A stretch of 64,000 nucleotides of DNA, taken from Streptomyces sp. man185 (GTDB taxonomy: Bacteria; Actinomycetota; Actinomycetes; Streptomycetales; Streptomycetaceae). The DNA lies in contig NTHE01000032.1 in NCBI GenBank assembly GCA_002551355.1, forward strand, positions 30,777 to 94,776. Reading direction: 5' to 3'. Positions 16,524-26,343 of this stretch are shown piece by piece. The notes beneath the pieces were generated by a model, which did no database searches, had not been told where the DNA came from, and saw only the letters and a program-made list of their open reading frames with translations. Positions within the stretch are counted from its first letter, which is position 1. Each line of letters opens with the position of its first letter. The translations under genes and the position numbers were made by a program.

Positions 16524-17438
16524 GTGAATCTGGCCCGTCTCGACCTCAACCTCGTCGTGGCCCTCCGCGCCCTCCTCGAAGAACGCAACGTCACCAAGGC
16601 AGGGCAGCGTGTAGGGCTCAGCCAGCCCGCGATGAGTGCCGCGCTGGGCCGGCTGCGGCGGCACTTCGGCGACGAGCTCCTGTCCCGCGTCGGGAGCCAG
16701 TACGAACTCACCGCGCTCGGCCAGGTCCTCCTGGACCGCACCGCCACCGCGTATGACGTCATCGAACGGCTCTTCGCCAGCCAGGCAGTCTTCGACCCGT
16801 CCACGGAGACCCGCGAGTTCCGCCTCGTGGCCTCCGACTACGCCGTCGACGTCTTCGGCGTCGAACTGGCCCGCGTCATCCACGAGGAGGCCCCGGGAAT
16901 CCGGCTGCGCTTCACCCGCACCCCCATCACCGTCGTCGATGACACTTCGAGTCTGCTCAGCGCCACCGACGGGCTGCTGATGCCCCACGGCGTCATCAGC
17001 GACTTCCCCGCCACCGATCTGTACGACGACCGTTGGGTCTTCGTCGTCGCCGACGACCACCCCAGCGTCGAGGACCGGTTGACCCGCCAGGACCTTGCCC
17101 GGCTGCCCTGGGTCACCTACCAGCGCACCTATGACGCCCCCGCCGTACGCCAGCTCGGCATGCTCGGCATCGAACCGCGCGTCGAGGTCTCCGTCGACAG
17201 CTTCCACGCCCTTCCCGCCCTCGTCGCCGGGACCCGCCGCATCGCACTCGTCCAAGCCCGCCTCGCCCGCCTGCTCGCCCCTGTCGCGGCCGTACGCGTA
17301 CTCGATCCTCCTTACGAGGCGGTGCCGCTGCGCGAAGCGCTGTGGTGGCACCCGGTCCACACGCATGACGCCGCCCACATCTGGCTCCGCGAGACCGCGG
17401 CCAGGGTCGGCCGACGCGTCGCCGATGCGGAGATCTGA
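16524..17438 (+). CDS. LysR-family transcriptional regulator of the aromatic island
   Basis: A 304-residue LysR regulator. The N-terminal helix-turn-helix reads NLARLDLNLVVALRALLEER, then VTKAGQRVGLSQPAMSAALG, the NodD/NahR-like variant typical for aromatic-acid regulators. The C-terminal substrate-binding domain follows (FRLVASDYAVDVFG, LPWVTYQRTY). The chosen start is GTG 16524 with AGGGAA upstream, because family similarity begins there; a longer frame from 16494 is possible. It is divergent from the twelve-gene catabolic island, so it most likely activates that operon when an aromatic acid or cleavage intermediate binds, and represses itself. The inducer is not deducible. Confidence 0.85.
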   Translation: MNLARLDLNLVVALRALLEERNVTKAGQRVGLSQPAMSAALGRLRRHFGDELLSRVGSQYELTALGQVLLDRTATAYDVIERLFASQAVFDPSTETREFRLVASDYAVDVFGVELARVIHEEAPGIRLRFTRTPITVVDDTSSLLSATDGLLMPHGVISDFPATDLYDDRWVFVVADDHPSVEDRLTRQDLARLPWVTYQRTYDAPAVRQLGMLGIEPRVEVSVDSFHALPALVAGTRRIALVQARLARLLAPVAAVRVLDPPYEAVPLREALWWHPVHTHDAAHIWLRETAARVGRRVADAEI

Positions 17439-17667
17439 TCCCGTCGCCTCTCACGAGTGGCCGGCAAGGCGCAAGAACGTCACTCAGACGCCATCCATCT
17501 GGTGGATGGAACACATCGTGAACACAGATGCCGCAAGGGGTGGGCAGCGCGTTCACCGGCACGCATAGTCGAGGGCACCTCCGCCCCTCGTTCCACGCCG
17601 CCCCGGCCAGACGGGCGGCAGGACCAGGCGCAGCCCTCTCCCCCTTCGCGCGCTCTGGAGTGCCGCC

Positions 17668-18826
17668 ATGCCAGCGTCCCTCGCCCCGCCGTCATCCGAC
17701 CATGCCGCAGCACCCGTCGGCCGTCTTCCAGCCGCTGTGCTCATGGCCGGCAGCTGCCTGCCCGTCCTCGGGGCGGTACTTCTTGCCCCCGTACTGCCGC
17801 GTATACAGGAGCACTTCGACCACGTCCCCGGTAGCGCGGCCCTGGTCCCTGTCGTCCTGACCGTCCCCGCGCTCGCGCTTGCCCTACTCGCCCCGTTCGC
17901 CGGCGTCATCGTCGACCGGCTCGGGCGCAAGCGGCTCCTCGTCATCGCCACGGCGTTCTACGCGGTGTTCGGAACCGCCCCGCTCTGGCTGGAGTCGCTC
18001 CACGCCATCGTCGTCAGCCGCGTACTGGTCGGCGTCACCGAAGCGGCCATCATGACCGCCTGCACCACTCTGATCGGCGGTCTTCTTCGCCCTCGGCGGG
18101 GTGCTGGGAGCGGCTGACTGGCGTGCTCCGTTCTGGCTGTACGCGGCGGGTTTGCTCGTCGCTCCGGTGATGGCCCGCGTCTTACCGAAGCCTGCCCTCC
18201 CGCAGAAGGAACAGGGGGCATCCACCCGGTCGGTCCAGCACCCCTTCCCGGTGCACCGCATGGCCGGGATCTGCCTTCTCACGGTCTTCGGCGCCATGGT
18301 CTTCTACACGGTCCCCGTGGAGATGGCCTATCTCCTGGATGATCTCGGCATCGACTGCACCAGCACCATCGGTGTCGTCACCGCGGTGGCCAGCGCCGCC
18401 ACCGTCCTCGGTTCCGTCATCTTCGCCCGGCTACCCCAGCACCGACGTCTCCGGCTCCCCGCACTGTTCGCCTGGTGCGCTGTCGGCTTCCTCCTCATGG
18501 GCCTGGCCGACAGCCTCCCGCTGCTGATCACCGGAGCCGTCATCAACTGCGTGGGCACCGGCATGCTTCTGCCGTCGCTGGTGACCCGCGCCATGTCCAG
18601 GCTCGGATTCGCCGACCGCGGCCGCGGCATGGGTCTCTGGACTGCCGCCTTCTTCCTCGGTCAGTTCCTCTGCCCCCTGGTCCTGTTGGCCGGCAAGGGC
18701 GCCGTAGGCACCCTTGCCGTCGCCGTCGCCGCTCTCGGTGCCGTCACCGCCATCACCGCCGCCCTGCTCCTCCCGGCAGCACGCCGGAACTCCGCGGACG
18801 CAGAAGTGACGACGGGCGACCGGTGA
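17668..18826 (+). pseudogene. MFS transporter with internal deletion and frameshift
   Basis: The first frame, from ATG 17668, gives helices 1-4 of a major facilitator (PAAVLMAGSCLPVLGAVLLA, the loop motif VDRLGRKRLLV) and breaks after CTTLIGG near 18080. Family similarity resumes in another frame at FFALGGVLGAADWRAPFWLY (about 18085) and runs to 18826 through the remaining helices. Compared with relatives, roughly 25-30 residues around helix 5 are missing, and the join changes frame, so one deletion explains both defects. The position beside the LysR regulator suggests it once imported the aromatic acid used by the island. The second half has its own GTG-type starts but lacks half the helices. 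Likely inactive. Confidence 0.75.
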
Positions 18827-19182
18827 GCGACGCCATCAGCCAACAGCGATGTCGACACGCTCCGGGCATGGCACCGTACGTCCACGCCGGTCGTCAGCAC
18901 CCCGTGAACATCGACGTGAGCCGTTCCTTGGGCCGTCTGCTCGGTGAGCAGGCGGCCCCCAGGCATGTCCGCGGGACGTCTGCCGGCCCTCTGTACAGCA
19001 TGGGCGTCAGCGGCCGCACCTCACTGGCTGACCGAAGCACCGCAGCGGATCAACGGCTAGGGGACGGGCCCGCGTTCGCGCCGCGTGCGGAATCGCCCCG
19101 CGCCCCTGACGGCAGGTACGGCCGGCAAGGCCCGAACCGGTGCAGGGCGGTGCAGGGGGCGGCGACCTCTTGGGCGCTGCTC
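18827..19182. other. intergenic, nothing recognised
   Basis: 356 bases between the broken MFS gene and the stop of the LacI gene. Open frames here are low-quality and share no family features. No strong hairpin was found. Confidence 0.4.
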
Positions 19183-20232
19183 CTACGGGAGACTCGGTGC
19201 CGCCGTGCTGCGCCGCACCACCAGCCGCGGGGTCATCGTGGTCTGCATGGCCCGGTCACGTCGGCCTTCCACCCGCTCGATCAGCATCCGCGCGGCGGCC
19301 AGGCCCATGGTGTGCCCTGCCTGGTCGACGCTGGTCAGCTGGACAGGGGCGAGCGAGGCGATCGCGGTGTTGTTGTAGCCGACGAGCGAGATGTCCCCGG
19401 GGATCGACAGACCGAGGTCGGCGGCGGCTCGGTAGATGCCGAGGGCTGCTACGTCAGCTCCGGCCAGGATCGCGGTGGGCCGCTGCGCACCGGACAGAAG
19501 TGCGAGGCCGGCTGCGTGGCCGCCGTCGTCGGAGTAAGCGGAGTGGTGCACCCGCGCGCGGTCGGCCAGCCCGTGCCGGTCCATCGCCTGGAGGAATCCG
19601 TCGGCCAGAGCGATCTCCGGAGGTCGCCGCCAGCATCCACTCCTGCTGCCGGGCGCCGACACGAGGGCGATGTCACGGTGGCCGAGTTCGACAAGATGTT
19701 CCACCACCAACCCCGCCCCGACATCGTCCGCGTCAATGACGGAATCGTGCACGTCAGAGCTGTCGTGGTGTCCGATGACCACGGTAGGCGTCGTTGCCGC
19801 CATGTTCAGAACCTCGGAACGCGGGGTTCCTGGAGCGATGAGGACCAGACCGTCCATCTGGCGGTCCACCATGGCACGGATGGTCCGGGACTGCTCGTCC
19901 GCACCGAAGCCTGCCGCGCCGATCAGCACCGTGTACTCGCTGTCGCTCAGCTCCTCGCGGATGCCGTCGAGGACGTCGGCGAAGAACGCGTTGCGAACGT
20001 TGTCGAGCAGGACACCGATCGTGTACGTACGTCCTCGCATACCGCGGGCGGCCGCGTGGGGGCGGTACTCCAACTCGGCCATGGCGGCCCGGACCCGCTC
20101 CTGCATGCCCGGGCTCACGCCGTAGGCGTTACGCATGACCTTGGATACGGCGGCGGTGGACACGCCTGCATGACGGGCGACATCCGTGATCGTCACCCGC
20201 TTCGTGTCTCTGGGCGAGCTGTCCGCAGCCAC
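19183..20232 (-). CDS. LacI-family transcriptional repressor of the sugar locus
   Basis: A 349-residue LacI/GalR regulator. The helix-turn-helix reads VTITDVARHAGVSTAAVSKV, the hinge helix YRPHAAARGMRG follows, and the periplasmic-binding-protein-like effector domain starts at TIGVLLDNVRNAFFADVLDG, ending with LTSVDQAGHTMGLAAARMLI. GTG 20232 is chosen: ACGAGG precedes it and the DNA-binding domain starts 13 residues later. It is divergent from the ABC importer and glycosidase genes, so it probably represses them and is released by the imported sugar, likely a rhamnoside or rhamnose-containing oligosaccharide (inference from GH78 and GH3 neighbours). Confidence 0.85.
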   Translation of the reverse strand: MAADSSPRDTKRVTITDVARHAGVSTAAVSKVMRNAYGVSPGMQERVRAAMAELEYRPHAAARGMRGRTYTIGVLLDNVRNAFFADVLDGIREELSDSEYTVLIGAAGFGADEQSRTIRAMVDRQMDGLVLIAPGTPRSEVLNMAATTPTVVIGHHDSSDVHDSVIDADDVGAGLVVEHLVELGHRDIALVSAPGSRSGCWRRPPEIALADGFLQAMDRHGLADRARVHHSAYSDDGGHAAGLALLSGAQRPTAILAGADVAALGIYRAAADLGLSIPGDISLVGYNNTAIASLAPVQLTSVDQAGHTMGLAAARMLIERVEGRRDRAMQTTMTPRLVVRRSTAAPSLP

Positions 20233-20377
20233 AAGAACCTCGTTTTCCTGACAGTTGGTGTAACGGTCTACACGCGCGGCCACAGGGGGCCAGGCCACTC
20301 GGCCACGCAAAGCCGATGTTACGCGCCTGTGTCTTGACGACGCCAGAGAGATGGCGTCATGGTGTGACCACCTCGAA

Positions 20378-20393
20378 TGGAGAACGTTCTACA
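20378..20393. promoter_or_regulatory. candidate LacI operator
   Basis: TGGAGAACGTTCTACA contains a perfect 10-base palindrome AGAACGTTCT (20381-20390) with a central CG, plus two further pairing bases on each side after one mismatch. LacI-family operators typically centre on CG, and the site lies between the repressor gene and the importer, about 85 bases before the binding-protein start. Confidence 0.6.
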
Positions 20394-20478
20394 CGACTCC
20401 GTTCTCTCAGCGGCCGCCCCACCGCCGCCCTGCGCCTGCTCGGCGCCCCCTCTCCTTCACGATCCCTGGGAGTCACCA

Positions 20479-21789
20479 GTGCCCCATCGCATGATCCGCG
20501 CCCGCCGTACTCGTCTGACCTTCTTCTCTGCCGGCGTCACCTCCCTGGCCCTTCTCGCTTCCGCTTGCGGCGGCGGTGGCACCTCCGCGGCACCCAAGGA
20601 GTTCAAGTACCTCAGCGTCACCGAGAACACGACCACCAGAACGGCACTGATGAAGCTCTCCAAGGGCTCCTGCAAGGCCGAGAACGACGCCCTGCCGCTG
20701 AAGGTCGAAACCGTGCCTCAGGCGAGTCTGGACCAGAAGCTCCAGCTGCTCGCGGGCCAGGACGCGCTGCCCGCCCAGTTCGCCGCCGGCAATGCGCCCG
20801 CGCTCACCAAGCAGCTGGCCGAGTCCGGCAAGGTGGCCAACCTGGATCTCGAACTCGAGCGGCTCGGCGTCTTCGACGATCTCGAGCCCGCTGCCGTCTC
20901 CACCATCAAGGCCCTGTACGACGGCAAGGTGCAGACGCTGCCCTACGAGTACAACATCGAGGGAATCTTCTACAACAAGAAGATTTTCAAGGAGAAGGGT
21001 ATCGAGGTCCCCGGCACCTGGGACGAATTGATCGCGGCCTCGGACAAGCTCAACAACAAGGGCGTCCAGCCCTTCGCCGCCTCCGGCCAGCAGGGCTGGC
21101 CGATCACCCGCCTCATCAGCGGGTACCTCTACCGGAGCCTTGGCCCCGGCGCCCTGGACGACGTCAACACCGGCCTCGCCCAGCTGACCGAGCCCGAGTA
21201 CGTCAAGGCCGCCGAGGAGATCGCTGCCCTCGGCAAGAAGGGCTACTTCGGCAAGGGTGTCGGCTCCATCGACTACGACACGGCGATGAACCAGTTCCTC
21301 ACCGGCAAGTCCGCCATGTTCTACATGGGCAGCTGGGCCCTGGCCAACATCTCCGACCCCAAGCAGAACAAGGTCGGCGCCGACAACGTCGGCTTCATGC
21401 CTTTCCCCGCCGTCACCGGCGGCGCCGGCTCCGCCGACCAGTACCCCTCCAACGTGGGCCTGGCCGTCACCCTCGGCTCGAAGAACTTCGACAAGAAGAC
21501 CGACGCCTGGGTGCGCTGCATCGCCAAGAACTACGGCAGCACCGCGCTCAAAAACCACGGCTCCATCTCCGGCTTCAAGGTCAACACGCCGGTCAAGGAC
21601 GCCAACGAGGTCACGACCACCGTACGCAAGACGATCAGCTCCTCCCAGCAGAACGTCCTGTGGTTCGAAGCGCTCTTCAGCACCAAGGCGACCACGGCCA
21701 GCCAGACCAACGCCGCCGGACTCGTCACCGGCAGCGTGAGCCCCAAGCAGTTCATGGAGACCGTCCAGAGCGCACTCAAGAGCAAGTAG
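20479..21789 (+). CDS. sugar ABC transporter substrate-binding lipoprotein
   Basis: A 436-residue family 1 extracellular solute-binding protein. The signal peptide ends with a lipobox LLASAC, so it is a lipoprotein tethered outside the membrane. The mature part has IEGIFYNKKIFKEKGI, VPGTWDELIAASDKL and MFYMGSWALANI, standard for carbohydrate-binding members. The start is GTG 20479, with GGAG six bases upstream; ATG 20491 is the alternative. It is the first gene of the operon and is followed by a stable hairpin, which commonly keeps binding-protein mRNA in excess over permease mRNA. The ligand is probably an oligosaccharide or glycoside containing rhamnose, inferred from downstream glycosidases. 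Confidence 0.9.
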   Translation: MPHRMIRARRTRLTFFSAGVTSLALLASACGGGGTSAAPKEFKYLSVTENTTTRTALMKLSKGSCKAENDALPLKVETVPQASLDQKLQLLAGQDALPAQFAAGNAPALTKQLAESGKVANLDLELERLGVFDDLEPAAVSTIKALYDGKVQTLPYEYNIEGIFYNKKIFKEKGIEVPGTWDELIAASDKLNNKGVQPFAASGQQGWPITRLISGYLYRSLGPGALDDVNTGLAQLTEPEYVKAAEEIAALGKKGYFGKGVGSIDYDTAMNQFLTGKSAMFYMGSWALANISDPKQNKVGADNVGFMPFPAVTGGAGSADQYPSNVGLAVTLGSKNFDKKTDAWVRCIAKNYGSTALKNHGSISGFKVNTPVKDANEVTTTVRKTISSSQQNVLWFEALFSTKATTASQTNAAGLVTGSVSPKQFMETVQSALKSK

Positions 21790-21801
21790 AGCCCGGCCGA
21801 C

Positions 21802-21833
21802 GGGCGGCTCGCCACCCGGCGGGCGAGCCGTCC
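21802..21833 (+). other. intra-operon mRNA hairpin after binding-protein gene
   Basis: GGGCGGCTCGCC and GGCGAGCCGTCC pair over 12 positions (one G-U) around an 8-base loop, without a T-run. Located in the 92-base gap between binding protein and permease. Such hairpins usually protect the upstream message or attenuate readthrough. Confidence 0.6.
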
Positions 21834-21881
21834 CCCCGATGCCTGGCCGGCCCTCCACCTGAAACGAAGTGGACACCACTC

Positions 21882-22766
21882 ATGCACCGCGTACTCGGTG
21901 ACCGCAGGGCGATCATGATCCTGCTCGGTCCCGCACTCCTCGTCTACACCCTGATCATGCTCGTCCCCACGGTGTGGTCGCTCGGGTACTCCTTCACCAA
22001 GGGCAACTCCATCGACGGCTTCACCGGCAACGGTCTGGCCAACTTCACCAGGCTCTTCTCCGACCAAGCCGTCCACGACGCCCTCTGGTTCACCGTGAAG
22101 TACGCGGTCCTCGTCACCGTCGGCCAGGTCATCGCCGGCTACCTCCTGGCTCTGCTCTACGTCTTCTTCCTCAAGAAGGCGTCCGCGCTCATCCGCACCC
22201 TGGTCTTCTTCCCGGTCGTCCTGCCCACCGTCGCCGTCGGCCTGCTCTTCCAGAAGTTCTTCCAGGTCGCCCCCCAGACCGGCCCCGTCAACTCCCTGCT
22301 CAACACCTTCGGCCTGGAGTCCGTCGACTTCTTCGGCAGCGCGGGAAGCGCCTTCTGGGTGCTGGTCAGCATGGACATCTGGCGCTCCATGGGATTCTAC
22401 GCCGTACTCCTGTTCGCCGGCCTCGTCGACATCCCCGACGAGGTCCTCGAATCAGCCCGCCTCGACGGCGCTTCCGGCCTTCGCCTCATTCGCCATATCG
22501 TCCTGCCGCTCTCCCTGCCGGTCCTCATGTCCTCCTTGATCTTCAGCATCAACGGCACCCTGAAAGTCTTCGACTCCGTCGTCGCCCTCACCAACGGCGG
22601 CCCCGGAACCGGCACCACCCCGCTGACCCTGTACATGTTCCAGACGTCGTTCACCTACAGCGAGTACGGCTACGGCAGCACCATCGCGCTGCTCCTCACC
22701 GTCGTCTGCCTTCTGGTGAGCCTGACGGTCTACCGCGTCTCTCGACGCGACATCACGGAGGGCTGA
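21882..22766 (+). CDS. sugar ABC transporter permease (MalF-like)
   Basis: A 294-residue inner-membrane permease with six predicted helices, starting near AIMILLGPALLVYTLIML. The EAA loop that contacts the ATPase reads ESARLDGASGLRLIRHIVLP. Length and helix count match MalF-type permeases of the CUT1 class. ATG 21882 is the only sensible start. It forms a heterodimer with the next gene product, which starts five bases after its stop. No ATPase gene is in the locus; Streptomyces importers of this class share the MsiK ATPase, which is presumably encoded elsewhere. Confidence 0.9.
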   Translation: MHRVLGDRRAIMILLGPALLVYTLIMLVPTVWSLGYSFTKGNSIDGFTGNGLANFTRLFSDQAVHDALWFTVKYAVLVTVGQVIAGYLLALLYVFFLKKASALIRTLVFFPVVLPTVAVGLLFQKFFQVAPQTGPVNSLLNTFGLESVDFFGSAGSAFWVLVSMDIWRSMGFYAVLLFAGLVDIPDEVLESARLDGASGLRLIRHIVLPLSLPVLMSSLIFSINGTLKVFDSVVALTNGGPGTGTTPLTLYMFQTSFTYSEYGYGSTIALLLTVVCLLVSLTVYRVSRRDITEG

Positions 22767-22771
22767 GCGTC

Positions 22772-23674
22772 ATGGCCATCGAAACCGCCCTCAAGCCCGC
22801 TTCGCCCGAACACAGGCGCACCAGACTCCAGAACCGCAACTCCGTCCGCAAGGCGGGCGGCCGTCTCTGGATCAAGATCGCCGTAACCTTCCTGCTGGTC
22901 ATCGAGGTCTACCCACTGATCTGGATGTTCCTCACCTCGCTGAAGTCCAACAGCGACTACCTCAACAACTCCACCTGGAGCCTTCCCACCACCTGGGAAT
23001 GGGGCAACTACACCGAAGCGTGGACCACAGGAAACATCGGTCTCTATGTCCAGAACAGTCTGCTGGCCGTCGTCCCCGCCCTGGCCCTCATCCTGCTTCT
23101 TGGCACCGCGGCCGGATTCGCCCTGCAGATCATGGTCTGGAAGGGCCGAAGCCTGACCCTCCTGGTCTTTCTCGCAGGAATGATGGTTCCGCCGCAGATG
23201 ATTCTGCTGCCCCTGTTCACCGTCTATTTCCAGGCCGGTCTCTCCGGGACCCTGTGGCCGCTCATCCTCACCTACACGGGCACGGGCCTCCCGTTGACCG
23301 TATTCATGATGGCCACCTATTACCGAACCGTGCCCCGAGAGCTGTTCGAAGCGGCAACTCTCGACGGGGCCGGGATCCTGCGTGCCTTCTGGACCATCAG
23401 CGTGCCGATGGTCCGCAACGCACTGCTCACGGTCGGGCTGGTGCAGTTCTTCTTCATCTGGAACGACCTCCTCATCGCCCTCACCTTCACCAACAGCCAG
23501 GATCTGCGCACCATCCAGGTCGGCCTGCTGAACTTCACCGGCGACTTCGGCGCCACCCAGTACGGCCCGCTGTTCGCGGCCATCTGCATCAACGTTTTCG
23601 GCACACTAGTGATCTACCTCTTCCTCAACCAGAAGGTCATGAAGGGCCTCACTTCAGGAGCGGTCAAGGGCTGA
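22772..23674 (+). CDS. sugar ABC transporter permease (MalG-like)
   Basis: A 300-residue CUT1 permease with six helices (first at IAVTFLLVIEVYPLIWMFLT). The EAA loop is ELFEAATLDGAGILRAFWTI. A 40-residue hydrophilic N-terminus precedes helix 1, as in many MalG homologues. ATG 22772 lies 5 bases after the previous stop, so the two permeases are co-translated. The C-terminal KVMKGLTSGAVKG ending is standard. Pairs with the preceding permease and the lipoprotein for sugar uptake; specificity is inferred from the adjacent alpha-L-rhamnosidase. Confidence 0.9.
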   Translation: MAIETALKPASPEHRRTRLQNRNSVRKAGGRLWIKIAVTFLLVIEVYPLIWMFLTSLKSNSDYLNNSTWSLPTTWEWGNYTEAWTTGNIGLYVQNSLLAVVPALALILLLGTAAGFALQIMVWKGRSLTLLVFLAGMMVPPQMILLPLFTVYFQAGLSGTLWPLILTYTGTGLPLTVFMMATYYRTVPRELFEAATLDGAGILRAFWTISVPMVRNALLTVGLVQFFFIWNDLLIALTFTNSQDLRTIQVGLLNFTGDFGATQYGPLFAAICINVFGTLVIYLFLNQKVMKGLTSGAVKG

Positions 23675-23718
23675 ATCACCCCTTCTCCTCACTCCCGAGC
23701 ACACGAAAGGTCCCTTCC

Positions 23719-26295
23719 TTGCAGTCCCTCCAGCCTTCCCCGGTGCGCTTCGAGCATCTGCCGGACGGCCTCGGCATCGGTACCAGCTCGCCCCGCCTGT
23801 CCTGGACCTCCGCGCCCGAAGCCGGAGACCAGCACGCCTACGAAGTCGAGCTTCGCCGCGACGACCGGCTCCGCCGCACGGGCCGTATCACCGCACCCGA
23901 CCACCTGCTCGTTCCTTGGCCCGACGAACCGCTCAGCTCACGCGAGCGCGCCGCCGTGCGCGTGCGCACCTGGTCGACGGAAGGCGGCGCTCCCTCGCCG
24001 TGGAGTCGGCCCGCTGTCGTCGAGGCCGGCCTGTTCGAGCCGGGTGACTGGACCGCTCTCCCCGTCGGTGCCGCCTGGCAGGAGGACCCTGCAGCCGAAC
24101 GCCGCCCGGCCCGCGTCCGTAAGCACTTCCGGGCGGACGACAAGCCGGTCGAGCGCGCCCGGCTCTACATCACCGCCCATGGTCTGTACGAGGCGGAGAT
24201 CAACGGGACCCGAGTCGGTGACGAAACCCTGGCACCCGGCTGGACCGTCTATCAACATCGTCTGCGCTACCGCACCTACGACGTCACCTCCCTCCTCACC
24301 TGCGGCACCAACACCATCGGCGCCTGGCTCGCGGACGGTTGGTACCGCGGCAAATACGGCTTCGACGGCGGCACACGCAACATCTACGGCACCGACCAGT
24401 CCCTCATAGCCCAACTCGAGATCACCTACACCGACGGAACCAGCACGGTGGTCGCCACCGACCACACCTGGCACGCCGCCTTCGGCCCCATCCTGACCAG
24501 CGGCCTGTACGAAGGCGAGACGTTCGATGCCCGGCTGGACGACCCGCACTGGGCCACTCCGAGCGCGCCCCAGGACAGCTGGACACCCGTACGCGTCGGA
24601 AGCCGAGACCCCAGGACACTGGTCGCGCCCGAAGGTCCCCCGGTTCGGTGCACCCAGGAAATCGCCCCGGTGTCCGTCACCCGCACCTCCGACGGCCGGC
24701 ACCTGCTCGACTTCGGGCAGAACCTGGTGGGCCGTCTACGGATCACCACCGATGGACCGGCCGGCGCCATCCTCACCTTCCGGCACGCAGAGGTCCTCCA
24801 GAGCGGAGAACTCGCCATCCTCCCCCTGCGCGAAGCACACTCCACGGACACCCTCGTCCTGCCGGGCAACGGTCCCTATACGTGGGAACCTCGCTTCACC
24901 CTCCACGGCTTTCGCTATGCCGAGATAAGCGGCTGGCCCGGCGAGCTCGCCCCGCATGCCGTGACCGCGCGCGTCCACCACACGGACATGCGTCGCACGG
25001 GCTGGTTCGAGTGCAGCGATCCCCTGGTCAACCGCCTCCACGAGAACGTCCTGTGGAGCATGCGAGGCAACTTCGTCGACATCCCGACCGACTGCCCTCA
25101 GCGCGATGAGCGCCTTGGCTGGACCGGAGACATCCAGGTCTTCACCCCCACCGCGAGCTTTCTCTACGACTGCGCCGGCATGCTCAACTCCTGGCTCACC
25201 GACGTGGGCAAGGAACAGCTGCCGGACGGCACCATTCCCTGGTACGTGCCGGTCATACCCGGCAATCCGATGTGGACCCCGATCCAGCCGGGAGCCGCCT
25301 GGGGGGACGTCGCCACCCTCACCCCCTGGGCCCTGTACCAGCGCTTCGGTGATCTCGAACTTCTACGGCGTCACTACCCCATGGCCAAGGCGTGGGTCGA
25401 CCTCGTCGAGAAGCTCGCCGGCCCCGAGCGGCTCTGGAACACCGGTTTCCAACTAGGGGACTGGCTCGACCCGGCCGCCCCACCGGATGACCCCGCCGCC
25501 GGCCGCACCGACCGCCACCTCGTCGCCACCGCCTACTTCGCCCACTCCACCCGGCACCTCGCCCGTGCCGCCCAAGCGCTGGGTCGTACAGGCGAAACAG
25601 ATCGGTACGACACACTCGCCGACGAAGTCACCACGGCGTTCCGACGACGCTACGCCCAACCCGACGGCCGCCTGTCGAGCGACAGCCCCACCGCGTACGC
25701 CATCGCCATCGTGTTCAACCTTCTTGAGACCCCACAGCGTGTGGTGGCAGGCGACCGTCTTGCCGAGCTCGTCCGCCAGGACGACGCGCGCATCGCCACA
25801 GGCTTCGTCGGGACCCCTCTCATCTGCGACGCCCTGACGGATACCGGCCACCTCGACAGCGCCTACCGTCTGCTCCTGCAGACCGAATGCCCGTCGTGGC
25901 TCTACCCCGTCACCATGGGCGCCACCACCATCTGGGAACGCTGGGACAGTCTCCGCCCGGACGGAACCCTCAACCCAGGCGGCATGACCTCCTTCAATCA
26001 CTACGCTCTCGGTGCGGTCGCCGACTGGCTCCACCGAGTCGTCGGAGGCATCGAGGTCACAGCGCCGGGCGCTGCCACACTTGCCTTCCGACCCCGCCCC
26101 GGCGGCGGCATCACGTGGGCCCGCACCCGCCATGAGACGCCCCACGGAACCGCCGCGATCTCCTGGCAAACCACTCCGGCCGGCATCAAGGCCCAGATCA
26201 CCGTGCCCCCGAACTGCACAGCACTCGCCGAGCTGCCGGGCTACGAAGCCCAAACCCTCGGGCCCGGCACGCACATATTTCCTTCAAGGAGATAG
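23719..26295 (+). CDS. alpha-L-rhamnosidase (GH78), cytoplasmic
   Basis: An 858-residue GH78 enzyme started by TTG 23719 (AAAGG eight bases upstream; family similarity begins at VRFEHLPDGLGIGTSSPRLS). Domain order is an N-terminal beta domain, beta-sandwich domains (YITAHGLYEAEINGTRVGDE), the (alpha/alpha)6 barrel and a C-terminal beta domain. The conserved acidic cluster described for the S. avermitilis enzyme is present as Asp458, Glu464 (general acid), Trp468 and Asp471 in DCPQRDERLGWTGD, with the general base Glu in TIWERWDS further on. There is no signal peptide, so it acts on imported rhamnosides. It follows the permease by 44 bases and belongs to the importer operon; the terminator at 26344 ends it. 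Confidence 0.9.
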   Translation: MQSLQPSPVRFEHLPDGLGIGTSSPRLSWTSAPEAGDQHAYEVELRRDDRLRRTGRITAPDHLLVPWPDEPLSSRERAAVRVRTWSTEGGAPSPWSRPAVVEAGLFEPGDWTALPVGAAWQEDPAAERRPARVRKHFRADDKPVERARLYITAHGLYEAEINGTRVGDETLAPGWTVYQHRLRYRTYDVTSLLTCGTNTIGAWLADGWYRGKYGFDGGTRNIYGTDQSLIAQLEITYTDGTSTVVATDHTWHAAFGPILTSGLYEGETFDARLDDPHWATPSAPQDSWTPVRVGSRDPRTLVAPEGPPVRCTQEIAPVSVTRTSDGRHLLDFGQNLVGRLRITTDGPAGAILTFRHAEVLQSGELAILPLREAHSTDTLVLPGNGPYTWEPRFTLHGFRYAEISGWPGELAPHAVTARVHHTDMRRTGWFECSDPLVNRLHENVLWSMRGNFVDIPTDCPQRDERLGWTGDIQVFTPTASFLYDCAGMLNSWLTDVGKEQLPDGTIPWYVPVIPGNPMWTPIQPGAAWGDVATLTPWALYQRFGDLELLRRHYPMAKAWVDLVEKLAGPERLWNTGFQLGDWLDPAAPPDDPAAGRTDRHLVATAYFAHSTRHLARAAQALGRTGETDRYDTLADEVTTAFRRRYAQPDGRLSSDSPTAYAIAIVFNLLETPQRVVAGDRLAELVRQDDARIATGFVGTPLICDALTDTGHLDSAYRLLLQTECPSWLYPVTMGATTIWERWDSLRPDGTLNPGGMTSFNHYALGAVADWLHRVVGGIEVTAPGAATLAFRPRPGGGITWARTRHETPHGTAAISWQTTPAGIKAQITVPPNCTALAELPGYEAQTLGPGTHIFPSRR

Positions 26296-26343
26296 CAGAC
26301 TCGACTGAGCAGGCGCCGCAAAAGTTCCAGGCACCCTTGCTCG

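Noticed and set aside
22999..23718. Long 1098-residue reading of the GH78 gene
   Set aside because: The upstream part is an out-of-frame reading of the permease gene; similarity to GH78 starts at TTG 23719.
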